Positions 54,981-64,000 of a stretch of DNA of 64,000 nucleotides are shown here, one piece after another (positions within the stretch are counted from its first letter, which is position 1; each line of letters opens with the position of its first letter). The notes under the pieces were generated by a model, which had not been told where the DNA came from, ran no database searches, and worked only from the letters and a program-made list of their open reading frames with translations. A program made the translations under genes and the position numbers. Source of the DNA: Chromobacterium sp. ATCC 53434 (GTDB lineage: Bacteria > Pseudomonadota > Gammaproteobacteria > Burkholderiales > Chromobacteriaceae); NCBI RefSeq assembly GCF_002848345.1, contig NZ_CP025429.1, forward strand, positions 744,001 through 808,000, in the 5' to 3' direction.

Positions 54981-55610
54981 ATGGCGTTCGACTTGCAGGA
55001 ACAGGAACAGATCGATTCTCTGAAGGTATTCTGGCAACAGTGGGGCAAGCTGATCGGCGGCGCGGTGCTGGCCCTCAGTCTTGGCTATCTGGGCTACAAG
55101 GCCTACGGCATGTACCAGCGCGGGCAGTCCGAGAAGGCCGCGGTCGCCTACGAGGCCGTCGACGACGCGGTGGCCGCCAAGGACATCGCCAAGCTGAAGG
55201 CCGCGATCCAGCAGCTGCAGGGCGAATACGCCGGCACCGTCTACGCCAGCCGCGGCGCGCTGGTGCTGGCCAAGGCCGCTTTCGACAAGAACGACGCGGC
55301 GCTGGCCGAAAGCCAGCTGCAGTGGGTGCTGAAGAACGGCAACGACGTCGAGCTGCAGGCCATCGCGCGCCTGCGCCTGGCCTCCTTGTTGCTGGACCAG
55401 AAGAAGTACGAGGGCGCGATCGGCGAGCTGAGCCAGGAACATCCGGCGGCCTTCGACGCGCAGTATCTCGAATTGAAGGGCGACGTCTTCGTCGCCAAGG
55501 GCGACAGCGCCGCCGCGCGCGACGCCTACAAGGCCGCCCTGGCCAAGCTGGTGGAGGAAAGCCCGAACCGCCAGCTGGTGCAAACCAAGCTCGACGCGCT
55601 GGGAGGCTGA
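54981..55610 (+). CDS. yfgM: YfgM-like inner-membrane TPR protein (periplasmic chaperone partner of SecYEG)
   Basis: This 209-residue protein has one N-terminal membrane helix (WGKLIGGAVLALSLGYLGYKAY) and a periplasmic TPR-like part. It is the hisS-yfgM-bamB neighbour. In E. coli YfgM interacts with PpiD at the Sec translocon and affects stress response. The ATG follows GGAAGGGGG. Confidence 0.9.
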   Translation: MAFDLQEQEQIDSLKVFWQQWGKLIGGAVLALSLGYLGYKAYGMYQRGQSEKAAVAYEAVDDAVAAKDIAKLKAAIQQLQGEYAGTVYASRGALVLAKAAFDKNDAALAESQLQWVLKNGNDVELQAIARLRLASLLLDQKKYEGAIGELSQEHPAAFDAQYLELKGDVFVAKGDSAAARDAYKAALAKLVEESPNRQLVQTKLDALGG

Positions 55611-55614
55611 CCGA

Positions 55615-56754
55615 ATGCGCCGCCATCTGTTGTTCACCGCGATGATGTCGTCCCTGCTGCTGGCCGGTTGCGCCAGCTGGTTCGAGGGTTCCTCCCAATT
55701 CCAGCCGACGCCGCTCGCGACGATCAAGCCGCTGCAGACGCTGGACGTCAAGTGGACCTTGTCCCAGGCGGCGCCGGCCGCCAGCTTCCTGCCGGTTTAC
55801 GCCAACGGCAATGTGGTGACCGCCGACGCCGAAGGCCGCATCCGCAGCGTGGACGCGCTGTCCGGCCGCGTGCAGGCCGACGTGGCGCTGAAGCGCGCGC
55901 TGGCCAGCGGCGTCGCCGTCAGCGGCGACACCGTGCTGGTCGGCACGCAGGACGCCAAGCTGCTGGCCGTCGACCGCGCCAGCGGCAAGATAGCGTGGGA
56001 GCAGCCGCTGACCAGCCTGCTGCTGGAGCCGCCGCAGATCGCCGGCGGCATCGTCGTCGTGCGCACCAACGACGCCCGTCTGACCGGCTTCAACCTGACC
56101 GACGGCAAGCAGCAGTGGTCGCAGGCCAATGTGCTGCCGCAGCTGACCGTGCGCAACAACGGCTCGATGCAGGCGGTGGGCAAGGAGGCGGTGATGGTCG
56201 GGCAGGCCGGCGGCCGGCTCGACATCGTCAATCCGCTGACCGGCAACGTGCTGTGGCAGGGCGCGGTCGCCACGCCACGCGGCGCCACCGAGCTGGAGCG
56301 CGTCACCGACGTCACCAGCCGGCCGGCCTTCGACGGCAGCCAGGTGTGCGCGGTGGCCTATCAGGGCCGCGTGGCCTGCTTCGACGCCCGCAGCGGCAGC
56401 CTGCAGTGGGCGCGCGAAGTCTCGTCCAGCCGCGGCGTGGCATTGGACGCGCGCAACGTCTACGTCACCGCCGAGGACGGCTCGATCTGGGCTTACGACC
56501 GTCAGAGCGGCCGCAACGTCTGGAAGAACGACGACCTCAAGTACCGCAATGTCTCCGGCCCCGCGCTGATTGGGCGCTTCGTGCTGGTAGTGGATGGCGA
56601 AGGCTACGCCCATCTGCTATCCAACGAGAGCGGCAGCATTGTCGGACGTAACAAGATCGGTACCTCCGGGCCGGTCAATCAACCGGTGTCGCTTGGCTCC
56701 TCCGCCCTGATTCAGGGACAGGACGGCCGCCTGGCGATGCTGAATCTGGGATAA
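55615..56754 (+). CDS. bamB: Outer-membrane assembly factor BamB (YfgL)
   Basis: This 379-residue lipoprotein (lipobox LAGC) has the PQQ-type eight-blade propeller, with repeats such as VTADAEGRIRSVDALSGRVQA and LAVDRASGKIAWEQP. BamB binds BamA POTRA domains and aids barrel substrate delivery. With BamC at 4.4 kb, two BAM lipoproteins are encoded in the window. It lies between yfgM and der, as in E. coli. Confidence 0.94.
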   Translation: MRRHLLFTAMMSSLLLAGCASWFEGSSQFQPTPLATIKPLQTLDVKWTLSQAAPAASFLPVYANGNVVTADAEGRIRSVDALSGRVQADVALKRALASGVAVSGDTVLVGTQDAKLLAVDRASGKIAWEQPLTSLLLEPPQIAGGIVVVRTNDARLTGFNLTDGKQQWSQANVLPQLTVRNNGSMQAVGKEAVMVGQAGGRLDIVNPLTGNVLWQGAVATPRGATELERVTDVTSRPAFDGSQVCAVAYQGRVACFDARSGSLQWAREVSSSRGVALDARNVYVTAEDGSIWAYDRQSGRNVWKNDDLKYRNVSGPALIGRFVLVVDGEGYAHLLSNESGSIVGRNKIGTSGPVNQPVSLGSSALIQGQDGRLAMLNLG

Positions 56755-56764
56755 GCAGTTTTAG

Positions 56765-58174
56765 ATGAAACCTACCGTAGCGCTGGTCGGCCGCCCCAAT
56801 GTGGGCAAGTCGACCCTTTTCAACCGGCTGACCCGCAGCCGCGACGCCCTGGTCGCCGACCAGCCGGGCCTGACGCGTGACCGCCACTACGGCCAAGGCC
56901 GCGTCGGCGAGAAACCGTACCTGGTGGTCGATACCGGCGGCTTCGAGCCGGTGGTCGACGAAGGCATTCTGTTCGAGATGGCCAAGCAGACGCTGCAGGC
57001 CGTCGACGAGGCCGATGCCGTGGTCTTCCTGGTCGACGGCCGCGCCGGTCTGACGCCGCAGGACAAGATCATCGCCAACCGCCTGCGCCAGCTGGATCGT
57101 CCGGTGTTCCTGGCCGTCAACAAGGCCGAGGGCATGAAGCACGCGATCGCTGGCGCCGAGTTCCATGAGCTGGCGCTGGGCGAGCCGCTGGTGGTCTCGG
57201 CCGCCCACGGCGACGGCGTGCGCGAACTGATGGAGCTGGTGCTGGAAGGCTTCCCCGACGAAGTCGAGGAAGAGGACAGCCGCCACCCGAAGTTCGCGGT
57301 GATCGGCCGCCCCAATGTCGGCAAGTCGACGTTGGTCAACGCCATCCTCGGCGAAGAGCGGGTGATCGCCTTCGACCAGGCCGGCACCACTCGCGACAGC
57401 ATCTATATTGATTTTGAGCGAGAAGGCCATACCTATACCATCATCGACACCGCCGGCGTGCGCCGTCGCGCCAAGGTCAACGAGATGCTGGAGAAGTTTT
57501 CCGTCATCAAGACGATGAAGGCGATCGAAGACGCCAACGTCGCGGTGCTGGTGCTGGACGCGCAGCTGGACATTTCCGAGCAGGACGCGACCATCGCCGG
57601 CTTCGCGCTGGAAGCGGGCCGGGCCTTGGTGGTGGCGGTCAACAAGTGGGACAATCTGGACGGCGAACAGAAGGAAAACGTGCGCCGCGAGATCGCCCGC
57701 AAGCTGAACTTCCTGGATTTCGCAAAGTTTCATTACATCTCGGCCATTGAAGGCCGCGGTGTGGCAGACTTGTTCAAGTCCATCGACGAGGCCTACCGCG
57801 CGGCGATGGCCAAGCTGGCGACGCCGAAGCTGACGCGGGTGCTGCAAGTGGCGCTGGAACGCCAGCAGCCGCCGCGTGCGGGCCTGATCCGCCCGAAGAT
57901 GCGCTACGCGCACCAAGGCGGCCAGAACCCGCCGATTATCGTCGTGCACGGCAACGCGCTCGACAATATACCGGCCAGTTACACCCGTTATCTGGAACAT
58001 ACGTTCCGCAAGGTGTTCAAACTGCAGGGCACGCCGCTGAGAGTGCAGTACAAGTCGTCGGACAATCCGTTCGACAACGACGAGAAGGACAAGCCGCGGG
58101 CCAAGGCCAAGCCGATGTCCAAAATGCGGGGCAGGGAAAAGGAAGTTCGCTACGGCAAGAACAGCAAGAAATAG
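56765..58174 (+). CDS. der: Ribosome-assembly GTPase Der (EngA)
   Basis: This 469-residue protein has two tandem GTPase domains, the first with GRPNVGKST (about 9-17) and the second with [12 protein letters not shown] near residue 180, and a C-terminal KH-like domain. It binds the 50S subunit during assembly. It ends with a lysine-rich tail and is followed by hfq. Confidence 0.96.
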   Translation: MKPTVALVGRPNVGKSTLFNRLTRSRDALVADQPGLTRDRHYGQGRVGEKPYLVVDTGGFEPVVDEGILFEMAKQTLQAVDEADAVVFLVDGRAGLTPQDKIIANRLRQLDRPVFLAVNKAEGMKHAIAGAEFHELALGEPLVVSAAHGDGVRELMELVLEGFPDEVEEEDSRHPKFAVIGRPNVGKSTLVNAILGEERVIAFDQAGTTRDSIYIDFEREGHTYTIIDTAGVRRRAKVNEMLEKFSVIKTMKAIEDANVAVLVLDAQLDISEQDATIAGFALEAGRALVVAVNKWDNLDGEQKENVRREIARKLNFLDFAKFHYISAIEGRGVADLFKSIDEAYRAAMAKLATPKLTRVLQVALERQQPPRAGLIRPKMRYAHQGGQNPPIIVVHGNALDNIPASYTRYLEHTFRKVFKLQGTPLRVQYKSSDNPFDNDEKDKPRAKAKPMSKMRGREKEVRYGKNSKK

Positions 58175-58265
58175 TACGACGGAATGTTTTCTGCTAAAAA
58201 TAAGCAGGCCGCCGCGCTGTTCGCTGTACAGTTAATACAACAATCAACGATTCGGAGAAAAACGA

Positions 58266-58526
58266 ATGAGCTCTAAAGGGCAAATGTTACAAGACCCGTT
58301 CCTGAACATCCTGCGCAAGGAACACGTGCCGGTCTCCATCTACCTGGTCAACGGCATCAAGTTGCAGGGTCAGGTCGAATCTTTCGACCAATACGTCGTC
58401 CTGTTGAAGAATACGGTGACCCAGATGGTTTACAAACACGCCATCTCCACCGTGGTTCCGGCCCGTCCGGTCAACATCCCGCACGAACATCCGGTGCAAA
58501 AGCAGGAACAGGCGCAGGACGCGTAA
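58266..58526 (+). CDS. hfq: RNA chaperone Hfq
   Basis: This 86-residue Sm-like protein starts [35 protein letters not shown] and contains Sm2 [10 protein letters not shown]. It forms a hexamer that pairs small RNAs with mRNAs. A short acidic/Gln-rich C-terminus replaces the long E. coli tail. It precedes hflX, as in E. coli. Confidence 0.97.
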   Translation: MSSKGQMLQDPFLNILRKEHVPVSIYLVNGIKLQGQVESFDQYVVLLKNTVTQMVYKHAISTVVPARPVNIPHEHPVQKQEQAQDA

Positions 58527-58626
58527 GCCGTCTTCGCTCCGCCGATCGGGCCGATTGGCCGCATCCCAGGATGTGGTCATTCGGCCTTTGTCGTTTATCG
58601 CCGTACTCAATATGGTGTAGCAAACA

Positions 58627-59757
58627 GTGTTTGATCGTCCCGACTTAGGCGACCAGGCCATCCTGGTCAGCCTGGATTTTGGTGATGCCGACTATCAGGA
58701 AAGCGTCGCGGAATGCGCCGAGCTGGTGCGCGGCAGCAAGGTGGAAATCCTGGGCATGGTGCAGGGCAAGCGCCAGCGGCCCGACGCCGCGCTGTTCGCC
58801 GGCAAGGGCAAGGTGGAAGAGATAGCCGTCATGGCGCGGGCGACCGGCGCCAATGTGGTGATCTTCAACCACGCGCTGTCGCCGGGCCAGGAGCGCAATC
58901 TGGAGCGCGCGCTGCAGTGCCGCGTGATAGACCGCAACAGCCTGATCCTCGACATCTTCGCCCAGCGCGCCCGCAGCCACGAGGGCAAGCTGCAGGTGGA
59001 GCTGGCCCAGCTGTCCCATCTGTCGACCCGGCTGGTGCGCGGCTGGACCCACCTGGAGCGGCAGAAGGGCGGCGTCGGCCTGCGCGGCCCCGGCGAGACG
59101 CAGCTGGAAACCGACCGCCGTCTGCTCGGCATCCGCGTCAAGGCCTTGAAGGACAGGCTGGTCCAGGTGCAGAAGCAGCGCAGCACCCAACGCAGGAGCC
59201 GCAACCGCGCCGGCGTCGTCTCGGTGTCCATCGTCGGCTATACCAACGCCGGCAAGTCCACCTTGTTCAACGCGCTGACCAAGGCCAACATCTACACTGC
59301 GGACCAGCTGTTCGCGACGCTGGACACCACCAGCCGCAAACTGTTTCTGAATCACGATTGCTCGGTGGTGCTGTCGGACACCGTCGGTTTCATCCGCGAT
59401 CTGCCGCACACGCTGGTGGCGGCCTTCCGCGCGACGCTGGAGGAGACGGTGCAGGCGGATCTCTTGCTGCACGTGGTCGACTGCGCCAGCGAGACGCGCG
59501 AGACGCAGATCGACGAGGTCAACAAGGTGCTGGCCGAGATCGACGCCGACGGCATCCCGCAGCTGATCGTGTGGAACAAGAGCGACCTGCGCGAGCTGCC
59601 GCCGGAGATAGAACGCGACGACGAGGGCCGCATCGTCGCGGTGCGAGTGTCGGCTTTGCGTGGCGAGGGTCTGGAACTCTTGCGCGAGGCGATTGCCGAA
59701 CGGGTGCAAGTTTCCGCAAACAACCATAAAGAACCATACGAGCATGTCGCAGAATGA
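58627..59757 (+). CDS. hflX: Ribosome-associated GTPase HflX
   Basis: This 376-residue protein starts with a GTG (MFDRPDLGDQAILV, aligned with E. coli MFDRYDAGEQAVLV). It has an N-terminal ATP-binding HflX domain, a G domain with GYTNAGKSTLFN, DTVGFIRDLPH and NKSD. HflX splits stalled 70S ribosomes after heat stress. It overlaps hflK by 14 bases and the operon continues to hflC. Confidence 0.95.
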   Translation: MFDRPDLGDQAILVSLDFGDADYQESVAECAELVRGSKVEILGMVQGKRQRPDAALFAGKGKVEEIAVMARATGANVVIFNHALSPGQERNLERALQCRVIDRNSLILDIFAQRARSHEGKLQVELAQLSHLSTRLVRGWTHLERQKGGVGLRGPGETQLETDRRLLGIRVKALKDRLVQVQKQRSTQRRSRNRAGVVSVSIVGYTNAGKSTLFNALTKANIYTADQLFATLDTTSRKLFLNHDCSVVLSDTVGFIRDLPHTLVAAFRATLEETVQADLLLHVVDCASETRETQIDEVNKVLAEIDADGIPQLIVWNKSDLRELPPEIERDDEGRIVAVRVSALRGEGLELLREAIAERVQVSANNHKEPYEHVAE

Positions 59758-60943
59758 CCCGAACCGTGGCCGCAACGGCCAGAATGGGCCACCGGACCTC
59801 GATGAAGTGTTCCGTGATCTGAACAGAAAACTTTCCCGCCTGCTTGGCGCCAAGCCCGGCGGCGGCGGCGGCCGTCCCGGCGGGACGGCGACGCCGCCGT
59901 CGTACGGCAGGGGCGCGGCCGCGGTGGCCGGCGTGCTGGCCGCCTTGTGGCTGGCCAGCGGCTTCTACATCGTTGACGCCCGCGAGGAGGGCGTGGTGCT
60001 GAGGCTGGGCAGCTACAACCGCGTGACCGAGCCCGGCCTGCAATGGCATGCGCCCTACCCGTTCGAGAAGGCCGAGATCGTCAACCTGACCGAGTTGCGC
60101 AGCATCGAGGTCGGCTATCGCGGCAGCGCGCAGAACCGCGTGCCGGAAGAGTCGCTGATGCTGACATCGGACCAGAACATCATCGACGTGCAGTTGTCGG
60201 TGCAATACGACATCAAGGACGCGCGCGCCTTCCTGTTCAACAACGCCGCGCGCGAGCGCGACGGCAAGGACCTGGTCAAGCAGGCGGCCGAGACCGCGAT
60301 CCGCGAAGTGGTTGGTCGCAACAAGGTGGACTTCGTGCTGAACGAGGGCCGCGCCCAGATCGCCGCCGACGCCCGCAAGCTGATCCAGGAGGTGCTGGAC
60401 CGCTACCGGGCCGGCATCCGAGTCGCCAAGGTCAACATCAACGACGTGCAGCCGCCGCAGCCGGTGCTGGCGGCGTTCGACGACGCGGTCAAGGCGGGAC
60501 AGGACAAGGACAAGCTGCTGAACGAGGGGATGGCCTACGCCAACGAGGTGGTGCCGAAGGCCAAGGGCATGGCTTCGCGACTGGTGCAGGAAGCGGAAGG
60601 CTACCAGCAGCAGGTGGTCGAGCGCGCCCAGGGCGATGCCGAGCGTTTCAAACAGGTGTTGCCTGAATACAACAAGGCGCCCAAGGTCATGCGCGACCGT
60701 CTCTACCTGGACATGATGCAGCAGATCATGAACAACAGCAGCAAGGTGCTGGTGGACCAGAAGGGCGGCAACAGCCTGCTCTACCTGCCGCTGGACAAGC
60801 TGACCCAGATGGCCTCGCCGGCCGCTGTCGCGCCGGCGCCGTCCTCCGCCAACCCGACTCCGGCCCAGCCGGCCTCGCCGCCGGCGGCGAAGAACGGGCG
60901 CGACGCGTCGCGCGGTCGTGATTTCTTTGGAGCGGAGCGATGA
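59744..60943 (+). CDS. hflK: FtsH-regulating prohibitin HflK
   Basis: This 399-residue SPFH protein has a Gly-rich N-terminus (PGGGGGRPGG), one membrane helix (AAAVAGVLAALWLASGFYI), then the SPFH/band 7 domain, a coiled coil and an Ala/Pro-rich C-terminus. With HflC it forms the cage around FtsH in the inner membrane. It overlaps hflC by 4 bases. Confidence 0.95.
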   Translation: MSQNDPNRGRNGQNGPPDLDEVFRDLNRKLSRLLGAKPGGGGGRPGGTATPPSYGRGAAAVAGVLAALWLASGFYIVDAREEGVVLRLGSYNRVTEPGLQWHAPYPFEKAEIVNLTELRSIEVGYRGSAQNRVPEESLMLTSDQNIIDVQLSVQYDIKDARAFLFNNAARERDGKDLVKQAAETAIREVVGRNKVDFVLNEGRAQIAADARKLIQEVLDRYRAGIRVAKVNINDVQPPQPVLAAFDDAVKAGQDKDKLLNEGMAYANEVVPKAKGMASRLVQEAEGYQQQVVERAQGDAERFKQVLPEYNKAPKVMRDRLYLDMMQQIMNNSSKVLVDQKGGNSLLYLPLDKLTQMASPAAVAPAPSSANPTPAQPASPPAAKNGRDASRGRDFFGAER

Positions 60944-61824
60944 CTGAAAGACTGATTCCCATGCTGACGGCGGCGGTCGGTGTGCTGTTCATCGCCAGCC
61001 TGTCGCTGTTTACCGTCGATCAGCGCCAGTACGCGCTGGTTTTCCAGTTCGGCGAAGTGGTGAAGGTGATCTCCGAGCCGGGCATGCAGTTCAAGATTCC
61101 GCTGCTGCAGAATGTCCGCTATTTCGATCGCCGCGTGCAGACGATAGACGCCGAGGCGCCGGAGCTGTTCAACACCCGCGAGAAGAAAAACGTGCTGGTC
61201 GACAGCTTCGTCAAATGGCGTGTTGTGGATGTGTCACAGTTCTACAAGAGCGTCGGTTCCGAGACCGCCGCGGTCGCGCGCTTGAAGCAAACCATCAATG
61301 ACGGCCTGCGCGCCGAGTTCGGCCAGAAGACCGTCGCCGACGTCATTTCCGGCCAGCGCGACCTGGTCATGGAGACGGTTCGCAAGCGCGCGGACGCAGA
61401 TGCGCGTAAAATAGGCGTGGAAATTCTCGACGTACGCTTAAAACGCGTCGATTTTCCGGATAAAATAAGCAGTTCCGTCTACGACCGCATGCAGTCCGAG
61501 CGCCGTACGGTGGCCAGCCAGCTGCGCAGCGAGGGTTCAGCCGACGCCGAGCGCGTCAGGGCCGAAGCCGACAAGCAGCGCGACGTGATCCTGGCCGAGG
61601 CCTACCGCAAGGCGCAGGAGCTGAAGGGCGCCGGCGACGCCAAGGCGGCGGCGATCTACGCCGACGCTTACGGCAAGAACCCGGAGTTCTACGCCTTCTG
61701 GCGCAGCATGGACGCGTACAAGGAGTCGTTCAAGAACAAGAGCGACGTGCTGGTGCTCGATCCGAGCAGCGATTTCTTCAAATACCTGAAGAATCCGCAG
61801 GCAGGACAGGGCAAGGGCAAGTAG
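60940..61824 (+). CDS. hflC: FtsH-regulating prohibitin HflC
   Basis: This 294-residue protein has an N-terminal membrane helix (MLTAAVGVLFIASLSLFTVDQRQYALVFQFGEVV), a band 7 domain and a helix-rich region ending FKYLKNPQAGQGKGK. It is the HflK partner. A hairpin terminator lies 60 bases downstream. Confidence 0.95.
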   Translation: MTERLIPMLTAAVGVLFIASLSLFTVDQRQYALVFQFGEVVKVISEPGMQFKIPLLQNVRYFDRRVQTIDAEAPELFNTREKKNVLVDSFVKWRVVDVSQFYKSVGSETAAVARLKQTINDGLRAEFGQKTVADVISGQRDLVMETVRKRADADARKIGVEILDVRLKRVDFPDKISSSVYDRMQSERRTVASQLRSEGSADAERVRAEADKQRDVILAEAYRKAQELKGAGDAKAAAIYADAYGKNPEFYAFWRSMDAYKESFKNKSDVLVLDPSSDFFKYLKNPQAGQGKGK

Positions 61825-61882
61825 GCGACAATTTGATATACGAGAACACTGGCCGGGGCGACCTGGCCAGTTTGCTGATGAC

Positions 61883-61908
61883 AAGGCGGGTCGCACCCCG
61901 CCTTTTAT
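61883..61908 (+). terminator. Terminator of the hfq-hflXKC region
   Basis: The stem AAGGCGGG-tcgcac-CCCGCCTT is followed by TTATT. A second perfect stem (CTGGCC...GGCCAG) lies just upstream at 61853-61872. Confidence 0.8.
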
Positions 61909-61923
61909 TCTGTTGAAGACGAA

Positions 61924-63075
61924 ATGCGCAATTGGCTGTTACCCGAATACATCGCCGACATCCTGCCGGCCACCGCCCGCCAGGTCGAGTCGGCCAAGGC
62001 CGCGATGCTGGAAGGCTTCCGCGTGGCTGGCTACGAGCTGGTGCTGCCGCCGCTGATCGAGTACATCGACTCGCTGGTCAGCGAGGGCGACGTCACGCTG
62101 GATCTGAAAACCTTCAAGCTGGATGACCAGCTGTCCGGACGCCAGCTGGGCCTGCGCGCCGACATCACGCCGCAGGTGGCGCGCATCGACGCCCACCTGC
62201 TCGGCGGGCGCACCGGCGTGACCCGGCTGTGCTATGCCGGCAGCGTGGTGCACAGCCGTCCGTCCGGCCTGACCAGCTCGCGCGAGCCGCTGCAGGTCGG
62301 CGCCGAATTGTACGGCTATGCCGGCATCGAGGCCGATCTGGAGATCATCGCGCTGATGCTGTCGACGCTGGAGAACGCCGGCGTGAAACAGCTGAGGCTG
62401 GATGTCGGCCACATCGCCATCTACCGCGGCCTGGCCGCGGCGGCCGGCCTCGCGCCGGAAGTGAGCCGCGAGCTGTTCGGCCTGTTGCAGAACAAGGACG
62501 CCGCCGGCATCGCCTCGCTGGTGGCCGGCGTCGCCGAGCCGTACAAGAGCGCCTTCCTGGCGCTGCCGGAGCTGTATGGCCCGGCGGCGGTGCTGGAGAA
62601 GGCGCGCACCCGGCTGCCGTCGCTGCCGGAAGTGGAGCTGGGCCTGATGCAGCTGTCGGCGATCGCCCGCGCGATGGAGGGCAGGGCGGAGCTGAGCTTC
62701 GACCTGGCCGAGCTGCGCGGCGACTTCTACCATACCGGTCTGATGTTCGCGGCGTACGCGCCGGGCTGGTCCGACGCGATCGCCCGCGGCGGCCGCTACG
62801 ACAATGTCGGCCGCCGCTTCGGCCGCGCCCGTCCGGCCACCGGTTTCAGCCTGGATCTGCGCGACCTGCTGCGCATCCTGCCGGAGCGCGACTCCAGCCG
62901 CGGCATCCGCGTCGCGGCGCGCGATCTGCCCGCCGCCGCGGCCGAGGTGGCGCGCCTGCGCGCCGGCGGCGAGATGGTGGTGGTCGATTACCTGGGTGAA
63001 TCCGCGGCCGCGCTGAACTGCGACCGCGAGCTGGTGCTTGCCGCCGATGGCTGGCAGCTGGCGCCGTTTAACTGA
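61924..63075 (+). CDS. hisZ: ATP phosphoribosyltransferase regulatory subunit HisZ
   Basis: This 383-residue HisS-like protein lacks the aminoacylation motifs of a true synthetase and keeps the class II core (ADITPQVARIDAH, GGRYDNVGRRFG). HisZ pairs with the short form of HisG to make the first enzyme of histidine biosynthesis, implying that a short hisG exists elsewhere. hisZ-purA adjacency is typical of betaproteobacteria. Confidence 0.94.
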   Translation: MRNWLLPEYIADILPATARQVESAKAAMLEGFRVAGYELVLPPLIEYIDSLVSEGDVTLDLKTFKLDDQLSGRQLGLRADITPQVARIDAHLLGGRTGVTRLCYAGSVVHSRPSGLTSSREPLQVGAELYGYAGIEADLEIIALMLSTLENAGVKQLRLDVGHIAIYRGLAAAAGLAPEVSRELFGLLQNKDAAGIASLVAGVAEPYKSAFLALPELYGPAAVLEKARTRLPSLPEVELGLMQLSAIARAMEGRAELSFDLAELRGDFYHTGLMFAAYAPGWSDAIARGGRYDNVGRRFGRARPATGFSLDLRDLLRILPERDSSRGIRVAARDLPAAAAEVARLRAGGEMVVVDYLGESAAALNCDRELVLAADGWQLAPFN

Positions 63076-63087
63076 CTTTTTGTTTGA

Positions 63088-64000
<913 letters not shown>

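Overview
The window is a GC-rich (about 65% by eye) chromosomal segment from a betaproteobacterium. Protein resemblances and gene order (ndk-rlmN-pilW-rodZ-ispG-hisS-yfgM-bamB-der-hfq-hflX-hflK-hflC-hisZ-purA, and ribF-ileS-lspA-ispH) point to Neisseriales, most likely Chromobacterium or a close relative. This is judged from recall of protein families; no search was run. Nearly all of it is dense housekeeping sequence, with accessory material in four places: 20.3-24.2 kb, 25.7-27.7 kb, 38.8-42.5 kb and 42.6-47.4 kb.

Layout. 0-10 kb: end of mgtE, prmC, slyD, roxA, a small Ala/Pro-rich lipoprotein, dapA-bamC, ybiT, a FabG-like reductase and arfB. 9.9-13.8 kb: sulfur assimilation, with cysB divergent from cysH-cysI-DUF934. 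14-20.2 kb: a RmpM-like OmpA protein with a textbook promoter, then ribF-ileS-lspA-ispH. 20.3-24.2 kb: an unusual cassette of overlapping genes encoding a phosphatidylcholine-synthase-type enzyme, a dihydroceramide Delta4-desaturase-like protein and an atypical Gfo/Idh protein, facing a glycosyltransferase-like gene. 24.4-33.1 kb: xseA, a macrodomain hydrolase, a voltage-gated K+ channel, cysK, a lipoprotein, a YchJ-like protein, an acetylpolyamine amidohydrolase/HDAC-like enzyme with two small related helical proteins, a glutathione peroxidase and dcd. 33.3-38.3 kb: iron genes (feoA-feoB behind a Fur-like box, a haem-ligand-less bacterioferritin, a perfect Fur palindrome before an orphan 64-aa membrane protein) and rdgC.

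38.4-42.5 kb is a tRNA and insertion hot spot: two identical tRNA-Pro(CGG), tRNA-Thr(CGT), an IS630-family element abutting the tRNA-Thr, a decayed inverted copy of the SPOR-domain gene found intact at 48.1-48.9 kb, a low-GC PQQ-propeller gene, and a second tRNA-Gln(TTG) facing the opposite way to the one at 47.9 kb. 42.7-47 kb is an operon of PepSY protein, PAP2 phosphatase, four-repeat membrane protein, a frameshifted lipoprotein and an OmpR/QseC-type two-component system, bracketed by CTAAG direct repeats that may be its regulator's sites. 47.9-64 kb returns to core genes and ends inside purA.

The main structural observation across the window is a dispersed element of about 145 bp with inverted ends (GAACCTGTTCGCGATC-like). 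It has two full copies (6.55 and 29.68 kb) and at least three partial copies (26.15, 27.68 and 42.62 kb), and resembles in architecture the Correia elements of the related Neisseria. The most interesting coding observation is the Pcs/Delta4-desaturase-like lipid cassette.
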